This document shows positions 1-11,400 of a DNA stretch of 64,000 bases, piece by piece. Position numbers and translations under genes: made by a program. The first letter of the stretch is position 1. Every line of letters begins with the position of its first letter. The notes beneath the pieces are model-generated. The model was not told where the DNA came from. It saw only the letters and a list, made by a program, of their open reading frames with translations, and did not search any database. Source of the stretch: Owenia fusiformis (lineage: Eukaryota > Annelida > Polychaeta > Sabellida > Oweniidae); NCBI GenBank assembly GCA_903813345.2, contig CAIIXF020000008.1, positions 36,542,867 through 36,606,866 on the forward strand, read 5' to 3'.

Positions 1-1486
1 ATGTAATGGCCACAGGGTAGATATATTAGGTTAGGTGAGAAATTAGTGCAGTGGAAACAAAAGTGTGCATTTTGTAAAGCCATGGCATTAGAGAAATCAG
101 ACGTGAAACAACCTAATAAGTATCTGTAAAGACAATTTACAGTTGAAGTGTCTGTTCATAAATAACCAGCTGGCTACAAATGGGCTTCTGTCAATAATTT
201 CAATTCCAATACAACGGGAGGGGGATTGAATAATCTAGCTAGGAATTTACCATCTAAGCTTTACCAAGAAATAAACAAACTCTGGCGTGTAAAGGGATCT
301 TTATAAAAATGTATAAAAACAAATCTATTCTACTGTAATAAATTAACAAGTTCACAATGTTACAAGTCACTAACAGTTACTGGCAATGGAATGCATGTGT
401 ACACTCAAGTTTGAAACACCGCTGGTTTTCACATACAGAAGCCAAAAGTGAGAACTACTTTTTGCTGACACTTGACCTTAAACGTAAACAATAACACTGA
501 TCAGCTGATCGGAGCACGTTTAATACAACAAGTGTGTCCAGACAAATTGGTAGAACTTTAAGTATAGGCCGTTAAGTATAATATGAATGCATTAAGTCAA
601 ATGAAAACACCAATATGTAGCCCACTTAGAGTATTGACATGTAAGTGTGGGAGGGGGTAGGTCAGTACCAGGGAAGTCAATTACAGCCCAAAAGGCTTCA
701 CGGGCTTCATAGGCTTGGCAAGTGACCTCAATGACCCTGTGTTAAATTGAAGTTTTCGCTCCCGATGGGCTGCGAAAACGTAGTTAAATTGGTCCACAAT
801 ACTCTAACAAGGGTTTATAACAATAAATGCGCTACAAATAGTGTCAAATTCTTGTATAAAGTTGAGTTTGAATGATCGAACAGTAAAATCAGTGAAATAA
901 CCCAGCAAGTTTCGACAATCTTGAGCAACCTAAATAAATGCAATTACCTGGCCTGTGCCTGTATCACGACTCTCCATAATGTAATCAGCGGTATATATAT
1001 CCAGTAGTTATATCCAGAGTTTGCGTATCTTGTAAAATATCCAAAAGACGGAGAATTGAAAATATCGACTCGCCAGAAGAAGCTCGGATTCGCACAATGT
1101 AAAATATTTATGCGCGTACCTAATTGCGCTAGTTTGGGGCTGGAGAATATAGTTCCTCTGTTTAAAGCTAAGTTAAGAGTGATTGAAGTTAAAATACCCA
1201 AATATAGGGTAATAATATAAATAAACATGAGGTTTAACACATGAAATAGAGTGAAATACTTGAGTAATAACGTGTTGAAAGAGGAACTATTTCCCAGGAC
1301 CAAAGGTCAAAGTGCATCCAACATGGCGGCAATAACAAAAACATTTAATTTGAAATTTTGAAAGAAAATGGTTAAACTCTGATATATGGAGAATTGCGAT
1401 AGCATTTAAAATGTGAGTATAAGTTAACAAAGTGGCGATCTTTCAAATCAACCAACTGACAAGAGTGGAAACGAAGTGCAAGATCG
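1..1486. other. Non-coding flank, nothing recognised
   Basis: I see no gene, RNA or clear repeat structure here. A 119-codon open frame on the minus strand (944-1303) starts only at a TTG. It is hydrophobic as AT-rich frames tend to be, and matches no family I know. The stretch next to 1487 may be the 3' part of the element carrying the SGNH reading frame, but I find no end signature or target-site duplication. Confidence 0.4.
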
Positions 1487-3460
1487 TCACAGTTGATGTT
1501 GGTTCCATTGCCATCCATAAGGTGGTGGAGCATACTGTGCCCAGCGCTGATGTCCTTGAGGTAAAACATGGGCGGGATGGACAGCAGTGGGGTTATATGA
1601 GTTAAATCCAGAGTGTATGTCATGCACATATGGTTGTACAGGAGCATAGCGGGGGTTGTTTGATTGTGGAATCGGGGTATTAGAAGGATGCACTGGTTGG
1701 ATACTGGCAGTTGAGTCGGAAACAGCAGTTTGAGTTGCGTCAGAGACTTGAGGTATAGATTCCGTAGGGGATTCACAGTTTCCAGGAAGGGATTTTAGAA
1801 ATGTCTCAAGCTTTGCTACACCAGCATCATTGAGATGAGACTGATCATAGAAAAGATTGCGATCTACTGTGTTGAATCTTCCAAATTGTTCATAACATGA
1901 GTGATAGGAAACATTGGGAGTCGACTTTGCCAATGATTCAAGCATGGTGTTCGCTTCCCTCACAGATTCATTCAGTTTGTGGCTCAGCATCGGTATAATA
2001 GATGAGATGAGGAATTTGGCATTTGGAAATTTAGATTTAGCTGTCTCAATAAGTAACATTGTATCAGCTTTGATGTCAAGCATGGACGAACTATTTTTTA
2101 TGTCGATGATTCCAGCTTGAAGTGTGATGTTTCTAAGATTAGGACTATCTTTGCTAGAATCTATAGAATCCTTGATATTTGATAGGGTAGCACCTCCATA
2201 GGTACGTACTGCTACAGGTGCACCAAGATTTTGCGGTTTAACTTTTCTTAGTCGAGAGTCACCAATAATTAGGGAGGTTGTTGACCTATTCAAGTAGAGA
2301 GTACGTATTGGCTTTTGGGTTTGATCTTTTGGGGCATTTGTAGTACGACCTCTGGCAGAGTGAGGAGATGTTCTAGGTAAATCCTGATGAGGTTCTTGTC
2401 GCTGGGAAGATATGGTGGGAGCTTGAGTTTGGACATTGTCTTTGATGATCTCAGACTGTAAATGTGCCAGGGGCATATCCTCACAAGGCTCATGTGGTTT
2501 TGAAGCAGCGGTAGGCGCCTTAGGTTCTTTTGGTTTTGTAGGTGCATTCTGCATTCGTTGGATTGCACCTTTAACTTCACGTATCTCTTTTGTAGTATCA
2601 GAATTAAATGACTTTGTCAAGTCTGACGAGTGCTTGATTTCGTCAAGGAGCGATCGGGCCTCAGTTTTCAGACTCCTCATAAATCTGACTTCTTGGTCTC
2701 GAATGAGTGATTCCAGTTGATCACATCTCTTTTGGTTTCTTTCATCTATTTGGTTTAATAAGAGCAAGACATCTGCAAGAGAATCTTCTTCACAATTACT
2801 TTGTTCTTCAATTGATGTCTGATTGTTGTTTTCGCAATGACTTTTTACTTCAATTGATTGTAATGGTAATGGGGTTATCACCTTCAGTAATGTTGTTGAT
2901 GACGCGTGTGTCTCTAATGTTGAGTCCAAAAGGGAGTTCTGGTGGACACTGGAGATATCAAAAGATTCATCTTGCCTGGCAATGAAGTCTCTCAATTCTT
3001 TTAGGTTGAGGAAGCTTTCTACAAACAAAGTCTTCGCAGACTTTCCTTGTATTACAATTGTGCCGGTGGTCATGTAGATGGTGATTTTATACAATATTTC
3101 ACTCACGTTTTCGGCATTATTGTGTGTGCGAACATCGGTGCTGGCAAAAGACAGCTTGGCCTCATTGCCGATTTGATAGTTTCTGCTGATGTCGTTTTCA
3201 GTGGCAATAAATTGAAAGTAAATGTGTATTGCCATCATCCAATTGTGTAGGTGTTCAGCTGATGTCTTAAAGACTATATAGTCTGGCGTTGTGCATTCTG
3301 GAGCAAGTTCATCACATTTGGCTTTTTTTGCAAGTATTCCAGTTGCTCTTTTTAGAGTTTCTGGGATGAGGCTGGTAGGATATTTATCCTGTAGTATTCT
3401 AAGTTTGTATTTAGATTCTGGATCATCCAGGAAAGCCTGTACTGCCTCAGTGTAATCCAT
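1487..3460 (-). CDS. Intact 657-aa protein with coiled coil and SGNH-hydrolase-like domain; probable retroelement ORF1 or orphan gene
   Basis: One uninterrupted frame from ATG (3460) to stop. Residues about 1-160 form a globular N-terminal part that I do not recognise. Residues about 225-305 are charged and heptad-like, probably a coiled coil. Residues 306-390 are Pro/Lys-rich linker. An SGNH-fold segment follows: block I Gly-Asp-Ser at 400-402, a hydrophobic beta strand near 445-452 where the usual Gly-x-Asn-Asp is replaced by GIIDI, and block V Asp-Gln-Ser-His at 539-542. The last 95 residues are Ser/Pro/His/Tyr-rich. Esterase domains after a coiled coil are known from ORF1 of CR1-type LINEs, so a retroelement origin is my first guess. 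No reverse transcriptase lies next to it. An orphan or domesticated gene is the alternative. Loss of the block III Asn suggests weak or absent catalysis. Confidence 0.6.
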   Translation of the reverse strand: MDYTEAVQAFLDDPESKYKLRILQDKYPTSLIPETLKRATGILAKKAKCDELAPECTTPDYIVFKTSAEHLHNWMMAIHIYFQFIATENDISRNYQIGNEAKLSFASTDVRTHNNAENVSEILYKITIYMTTGTIVIQGKSAKTLFVESFLNLKELRDFIARQDESFDISSVHQNSLLDSTLETHASSTTLLKVITPLPLQSIEVKSHCENNNQTSIEEQSNCEEDSLADVLLLLNQIDERNQKRCDQLESLIRDQEVRFMRSLKTEARSLLDEIKHSSDLTKSFNSDTTKEIREVKGAIQRMQNAPTKPKEPKAPTAASKPHEPCEDMPLAHLQSEIIKDNVQTQAPTISSQRQEPHQDLPRTSPHSARGRTTNAPKDQTQKPIRTLYLNRSTTSLIIGDSRLRKVKPQNLGAPVAVRTYGGATLSNIKDSIDSSKDSPNLRNITLQAGIIDIKNSSSMLDIKADTMLLIETAKSKFPNAKFLISSIIPMLSHKLNESVREANTMLESLAKSTPNVSYHSCYEQFGRFNTVDRNLFYDQSHLNDAGVAKLETFLKSLPGNCESPTESIPQVSDATQTAVSDSTASIQPVHPSNTPIPQSNNPRYAPVQPYVHDIHSGFNSYNPTAVHPAHVLPQGHQRWAQYAPPPYGWQWNQHQL

Positions 3461-5454
3461 TGCAGAAGATAAATTTTAGAAAAAAAGTCAGTGGGCGATA
3501 ATAGATGAATTTAAATTCCAATCAGTAATTTAAATTATTCTAAATTGTTTAAGGCTGTATATTATGTGTCCATAGTTCCATGAGATAGTTAACTTTGATT
3601 AATACATGTTGAATCCACTTGAAGAAGTTCACTTTACTAACAATTGTAACTTTTTCAGGAGAATTTTTTTTTCACATTTTGTAAGAACACAGTCCAATTT
3701 TTCCAATTTATTCTTTATATTAGGGATAATTGTCAATTTTTGAGTCAAGCCTGCAAATGAATTTGAGTTGAATGGTACCCGGGTTTATGTTTTCCCAAAA
3801 TCAGTAAAAATTGGGCTTACTTTAATAATGATCAAATATAAAGTTGACAGTATTTCCAGTTCCCTTTACATGATGTGAGTTTACACTTTACACTGATCGC
3901 ATCATCACTAACAACATCGAATCATCACACTAGCCGTATAGTTTAATGTCTGGTCAACTTGTAAATTCTTGACTTCTACAGCTGTGTAACTGCACTTTTA
4001 TGAGCCACCTCTAGGCTTTTGTACCCTCTACAAGTCTCGTCTTTATCTACACTCTGAATTTTTTTAATAAAACAACTTTCCCCAATCTTGCCTACAGTAT
4101 ATCCGAACAGAACTATAAGAGGGTTACAAAATTGCAAGCAACATATTCAGCTAGCCTACCAATATATTCCTTATGATTTCAATTCCAAAATATCTGCGAT
4201 ATATCATAAATTGGATTATTGATGATTTAGAGTGAAAAAATGGGGGAAGTGTTTGAATTCTTCCAAATAATAGAAATAGTAACCATAGGAATAAAAAAAT
4301 ATTACATTACAGTAAAAATCGTTAGTTTTCCTTGGAGATAGTTTATATGCACTTTTGGGATTTTTAGAAAATGGCAAGGAATAGTATGAGCCAAAAATAT
4401 TCTAAAATTGAAACAATTTTTTTATTCTCGATCGCTAGATCTGATTCTCTCTATGATGTGCAAGAATACCATGAACACAGCACCGCATTATCAGCCTGTA
4501 ACTTATGAAAATAGAGGATATCCTATGATTTATGAGTGATATGATTTTTATCCACGAATGGATATGATATCTGCACGAGCGAGCGTAGCGAGAGAGTGCA
4601 GATATCAATATCCATGAGTGGATTAAAATCATATCACGAGTAAATCATAGGATGTTCTTTTTATTCCATAGTTGAAGTCATCATCAGAATCGTCGGAAAT
4701 TAAGTGATTTAATTCGAATTTCCAAACGATCCGGCGATGTTGACACTTAGCCTCGTTTTGAGTCTGAAGTAGCAAAACTCCATAAACCATCGCATACGAC
4801 GTCGTATGTCATGGCTAAAAAACCGTATGTTATGGTTAAGTGAAAATTTGTCAAAAATATCATATTTTACCACTGATTACAAAAATACCGTTTTTATTTT
4901 CACATGTTATCCTATGAATATCATGCTAACTATGGAATAACATTAATTTTACTTTCATAATCCTATAAAATCTATGAAAGTTCCATTTGAGATCGGTTAA
5001 TCTCCGATCAGCAACAAACCTCCAAAATCATCTGAATTGTAAGAGGGCAATATGGCTTGCAGAATAAGCGTCAGGGTAAGACACAAGTACATATAGTGAG
5101 TTATGCTACTTATGTGCTAATGGCTAGGGTAAAGTAATCTGAAACTATTTCACTACGCTCACTTGCTGCTTGAAAACATTGTTACTTAGGGATAGGATGG
5201 CAACTTATTTAGACATGTACAAATCTAAGGGAACTCTTAAGTTCAAATCAGAACTTTTATTTGAGTAGGGCATTCGACAAAATATTAAGTACAAAATACA
5301 ATTCATGTATGGATTTTCTGGTTTTGAACACTTGTGAAAAGCTGAGCGATTAATTTCTTTTAAAACATCAAAATGACTTTGGAATGTCGTAGGATTAGTT
5401 AGGACATGTAGTAGGATTAATAGTTATTTTATCGGATTATCACTTTATTGGATT
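3461..5454. other. AT-rich intergenic DNA upstream of the SLC1 gene
   Basis: No coding signal is seen apart from a short hairpin repeat at 4520-4653. The stretch nearest 5455 should contain the promoter and 5' UTR of the SLC1 transporter. I cannot point to a TATA box or start site with confidence. A copy of TTATTCCATAGTT near 4660 and its inverse near 4933 suggest that the hairpin belongs to a larger foldback element. Confidence 0.4.
4520..4653. repeat. Hairpin: 57-bp inverted repeat around a 19-bp loop
   Basis: The left arm (4520-4576) and right arm (4596-4653) are nearly perfect inverse copies, both ending in the CTGCAC/GTGCAG junction around a loop rich in GAGCGAGCG. Such a short symmetric structure is typical of a foldback or MITE-type element. 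No coding content. Confidence 0.75.
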
Positions 5455-8400
5455 ATGACAATGTTATATGAAAAGAGACAGAGTAGTTGTAGGTGCCCTT
5501 GTTCGTGCCCGTGTACATGTCCGACAGGATGTGGAGGCAAGGGCTGGAGACGCCACACCCAGTTATTACTGTTATTGCTCAGTATACTCATTGGTATAGC
5601 ATTGGGCATAGGATTGCGTTTCGCGCCACCTTTTAACGACCCCAAGAACAACAAAAGGGCATTGATGTATCTGCGATTTCCAGGGGAGTTGGTAATCAGA
5701 ATGATGATGATGTTAGTCATCCCCCTGATTGTTTCCAGCCTTATCTCCGCCATGGCCGGATTATCTGGCAAAACATCTGGAAAAATTGGGCTCAGGGTCG
5801 CCATATGTTTCTTTGTCTCTACCCTATTAGCCATTATTGAGGGCGTGGCCATCGTATTAGCTGTCCAACCGGGAAAGAACAAAGTCCATGAGGCCCCCCG
5901 GAGAAAGATCTCCACGTCGAGCCATACGGCTGTGGATGCATTCATGGATATGATCAGGTTAGTGGTTGTTACCCTTGTGTTGTTTAGCATGCATCAGACG
6001 GTTGGGGATCTGTATCGTGTTTCTATATTACATAAGTGTCTATATAGTCTAACGTTTTTCTCAGTGTCGGACTCTATGGAAGGAACCATGTAAGTAAGGA
6101 ATCGAAATAGAAAATGTATTCAAATACTGAGCAGCACGTTATTCCATGACATTCTATTTTTACCACCATTTTTACCGTCAAGACTTTTATCTCAGAACTT
6201 GAATTCTTCTCTGAGATAGCAAAGGGTGTGGTCAAGTCTAAAGGCCGCTACAATGAATTATGTTTATGGCATACCAAAAAGGTATCAGGTAAGCGCAGTT
6301 GGCAAGGCAACATATTTAGACCCTCACCTTTTGACAGTTGCCATACATCAATAGCAATTTGTTCAAGTTACTATAGCAACCTTGATGAATTAGCACTATC
6401 ATACATCAAGAGCAAATCATTCAGAATTCCTGTGTTCGGACAGTATAGTACAGTACAGTACAGTATAGTGCAGTACAGTACAGTACAGTACAGATAAATA
6501 CAGAACAGTACAGTAAAGTGCAGTACCATACAATACAGTACAGTCAATTTTTTTTTTTTTTGGTTTTGACATAAATCTTCTAAAAATATGTCCTGGACAT
6601 GGAAAAAACCTCCCTCCCCCTAAATAATGATAAACCATATTTATTATATGAGCATTAAGGCCAATGTACACATCGACGAAAATGTCAAAACATTGCTGAC
6701 ACACTGAAACACCGGCGCCTGTATTGCCACCGCTGCAGAGCTATGCAATGTTTTGAAATAGAATCTCATGAATGCGATACACGATACTCAGTAGGTCATT
6801 TTTTATGGAAAAGGTCTAGTATATAAAAACAACCCAGAAACGTGTTGACAGGTGGTTGTTATATTGTTTGGCATTATTTTAAAATGATTCTTGCAAATGC
6901 AGAGAGCCTTGTAATTGTGAAAAAGGTATGATATGCAAAAGGAAATGTTTGTACATGTACAGTTATAATCGTTATATTTCCAGAAAATAGAGACTTTTTT
7001 GTTCTTTGGTTATGCTCCTCATTCTGTACCAAACGTTCATAATATCATCTTCTAAAATCTGCGAAATTAATGTAGTATCTAAATTGTTATATGTCGTCTG
7101 ATTTCGTTCCATGCTATTCATAAACAAAAAAATTAACAACTATAACACAATAAACAACCATAACAAAATTAACAACCACAATGCCAAAAATCACCAAATA
7201 CTACAGTTTGGAACAAAATAAATGACAGGTGGATTTTCTATCACCATATCCAAACCATGGTGTTTTAAAAGCCCTATAGTCTCAAATATTGTCTAGATAC
7301 ATATCCCTTAAAATTTGTATATTTTACATTTTGTATACTGTTATCCACTGATGTATGACCTCTTGAAAATTCTCTTATTTTTAACATGGGAAATCCTCAC
7401 TTCAGCAAATCCATGTGTCATTATTTTTGTTCCAAACTGTAGAATATAGTTCTTAGTTTCCATTTAAATCTAAATCGCAAATCAAATCTTTAAATATTAG
7501 CAGCTTGTTGATATTGGTTGTACTCTGGTCTCCGAGAGTGTTTAGAGTGAACTATTTTCTCCCCTAATTCATCACGTTTTGATTGATATACAGGGTGTCC
7601 CAAAGTATGGGACCACCCCTACCCTAGGCAGACATATACCAATTTTTCCATAGTATGTGACGATGTGTCATATATCATCTTAACGCTTATCCACAGTTAC
7701 ATTGATTTGCCAAGTATCATGGTTCAACTCACAAATCTTTAAAAGTAACAGGCATTCCAAAACTAAGTGTTTTTGGCCAAAATATAAGTTCAGTTTATCA
7801 TCCCGGAAACAGTTCGTCAAGGATAGGGTGGACGGGGGCAACTACTCCAAGGAATCTCTTCTAAAATGCTTTAATTGTAAATATCACAAAATGCCAAACC
7901 CCTATATTTTAAGTGCCTTTACGGGCATATCCGAAATAATTGCTGATGTCAACATGGCCAAGGGAGAACCCGTGTACACCGACTATTAATTTGTTGCAAA
8001 TCTGAACTTTAATTTCGGCCAAACACTAAATTTTGAAATGCCTGTAACATTTTTCGATTTGTGAGTTGAACCATCGATGATACTTGACAAATCGATGTAA
8101 CTTTGGATAAACTTTAAAATGATATATGACACATACTATGGAGACATTAATTGGTATCTGTCTGCCTAGGGAATAGGGTCCCATACTTTTGGGACACCCT
8201 GTAGATGATGATATTGGAGTTTCAACTTGGCCTCTCGGTCTCAGCCCTCGAAAAAAATGTAATGCGGTTAATGTCAATGTTAATGTTAATGTCAATGTCT
8301 GCAGTTATAATTTTAGTAGTACCGACTAAGGGATGTTTTCATAACCAACTGTTTTGTCCATAATCCAAATCTCCTGGATTATTACTGAGGATGATATTGG

Positions 8401-11400
8401 AGAATTTTAATTTTCGCTTGGCAAACTCATTTTTAAACGATATTTTATGCATGGACAGGTGGGATATTATTATAGGGAAGAGCCTTGTAACCGCATTACA
8501 TTTTTTTCGAGGGCTGAGACCGAGAGGCCAAGTTGAAACTCCAATATCATCATCTACAGGGTGTCCCAAAAGTATGGGACCCTATTCCCTAGGCAGACAG
8601 ATACCAATTAATGTCTCCATAGTATGTGTCATATATCATTTTAAAGTTTATCCAAAGTTACAACAAAAGGATAAAGAGCTGGTGATGAATATTCGTAGAA
8701 AATGAACTGGAAGTGAACTTGATATTAATTATTGTTCTGATCAAATACATCGATACGACGTCAGATACTGTACATCGCGGCATTTTACTGCATTTTTAAT
8801 GCGTACTTACTTTTAAAACCGCAATATCTCGACAGCAAAATCATATTTTTCTACAATTTTTCGTCATCAGTTGAACACGTATGTCCATGAAATATTTTGC
8901 CTATCAGAATTCCAAATAACTGATTTGGGACTTTTTAAATGAGAATCACGCAAGCCGTATTATGCGACTTTCTATGCTAAAACCGGGTGTCGACTGTAAC
9001 ATTTTGAAGAAAAGTGATTTTAATTTTAAACGAAAAATGAAGATAACTTTTTCATTTCCCAACGGATCTTTCTCAAATTTTCACAATATTTAAATTCACC
9101 ATTTTGGAAAAGACAAACAGATTCTGTGTGATGACGTCATAATATAACAATGCTAACTTAACGCTTATATTTATGCAAAAAAGTGTCGACAGGCAGAATT
9201 TCGTACCAACAAGATATATATTTTGATCAATTAAACATTAAATCGTTTGAAAGGTGAATTATTCTTTTTTGATTCCTGAAAGGCATATCATATTCTATAT
9301 TTTTATCAAAAAACTATATCATTTCGATTAAAATTCAGTCTTTAAGAAGTATAAATTGAAAGAAATATGAAGTGAAGCCATGTGAAAAATTCACAAAATT
9401 ACGTTTCATTTTTTGAGTTCAAATATTTCTAATTAAGGGATAAACATTCAAAACTTTCCAATGTTTCAGCATGTTCTTTTAAATATACTCCTTACTACAT
9501 ACAATTAATTTCATTTAATTTGAACTAGTATATATTGAGATAGACATCGTTTTATCACCGCAACCCCAAGTGAAGCCTTTACAAAATAAGACGTTACGCC
9601 GTTAGCGCATTATATGTTCTCCTTTATTATTCATTGCTTTAAATAAATAAAACTAAATATTCGAGTTAAAATAAATCACAAATAATGCATTTAACAATCC
9701 TTAATATCTTCCCGTCTGTGTTCATCAGTTGAATATGACAAGGGGCATTGTGAAAGAGTCTAGAAAGACGGTGCGACAACGAGAGCGCAGGGCCGAAAAG
9801 CGCGACAAAGAAGAAAACGGGTAGGGTTTGAAATGTCTACTTTCTGGTGATTCTAATTCTGTATATCGTGACACAACCTTTTTGAATATAGAATTGTATT
9901 GAAGCGCACATTAATCTGAACAAAACTTGAAGTTTTTAAGAAGATTTCACGAATATTAAAACGTTTGCAATTACTTGGAGGAGCATTGCGCATATTTATC
10001 GCGTAAATCTTTGCATTTTGTCGGTAAAATGAACAATTACACTGTTACGCCGTGATGTACAGTATCTGACGTCGTATCATCATGCTTTTAGTCGACTTAG
10101 TATTTTTTGTATATTTACAACTTGATGTGTGACTTATCCTGTAGATTGTTCAGTTGGTATAGATTTTAAATGTTATAGACAATTTGACGATATTTTATGA
10201 ACTGAACTTAGATGTCGTCCATGCAGGTAATGCGCTATACTTTGGACTTGAAGCCTCACTCAGTTGTTGGTGGTTTAATGCATACGATTCTTGTATCAAT
10301 TCAAATCGAGCACTTTTGCACGTATGTATATCATTCATCAATTTTACAAATACTTTTTCAAAATTATACGCGAATATTCAGGTGAGCACACAAGATTTGA
10401 GTCATCCCAGGATACATGTAGATGTAATTTTGGAAAGGCAATTGTGGGTTAGATAGTAATTCCTGGGGTTATAATATTTCACGTTCACGTCCAAGTTATC
10501 TTAAAACGTGTAGCTTTACCTTCCTATTAGCTCAATCATAAATAAAACGTGTGGTTTGGAAAAAAGTCAATCCATTCGAGGCCAATTGCAAAATACTTGA
10601 ACGAAGGGCGCTTTATATTTTTCATGCAATTTATGCTCAATACGTTCGAATTGAATTCGACGTAAGGAGCTATGTATAAACCGATTAAATGCAAATGTTC
10701 CTCTCCCAGTCTTGAGTCTGATCACTGATCTGTTTCAGTAGAATTAAATATAAGAATCGATGGGTCCATTCTTGCAAGTCCGTTTAAGTTCCCATGATAT
10801 ATATTTTACCACATTCTGGTTCGGTGTGTCAAGGAGATATGTTTTTATCTAAAGCGGAGAAGGGGGCCCAGAGGATTTTGACAAGGACGTAAATATGCGT
10901 AACTTGTTTGCTATCGTTTTATTTTGATTTGTTCTATTTACTTCCAGAGATCTCCTGCCCGACAATCTTGTGACAAGCACATTTAGAATGGTAAGAATTA
11001 ACATGTTATATTGAATTCCATGGTTTATCATGTTAAAGGGGTTTGTGTTGTATCGAGCTTTTCTAATGTAATGAGTTAAAAATGCTTTATCAGGTTTAAT
11101 CAAATTCACACTCCTGGGATGACTCAAATCTTGTGTGCTCACCTGAATATTCGCGTATAATTTTGAAAAAGTATTTGTAAAATTGATGAATGATATACAT
11201 ACGTGCAAAAGTGCTCGATTTGAATTGATACAAGAATCGTATGCATTAAACCACCAACAACTGAGTGAGGCTTCAAGTCCAAAGTATAGCGCATTACCTG
11301 CATGGACGACATCTAAGTTCAGTTCATAAAATATCGTCAAATTGTCTATAACATTTAAAATCTATACCAACTGAACAATCTACAGGATAAGTCACACATC

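Noticed and set aside
944-1303. 119-codon hydrophobic minus-strand frame as a membrane protein exon
   Set aside because: It starts at TTG, has no recognised family, and its hydrophobicity can be explained by T-rich codons.
5445-5990. 181-codon minus-strand frame
   Set aside because: Antisense shadow of SLC1 exon 1.
6850-6930. Alternative missing SLC1 exon around ...NAESLVIVKK before GTATGA
   Set aside because: An upstream acceptor gives a stop, and the residues do not resemble the expected segment after TM3.
10184-10456. 90-codon plus-strand frame, with a 163-codon minus-strand partner at 10849-11340
   Set aside because: They share their first 76 residues only because they lie in the two palindrome arms; both start at TTG and match no family.
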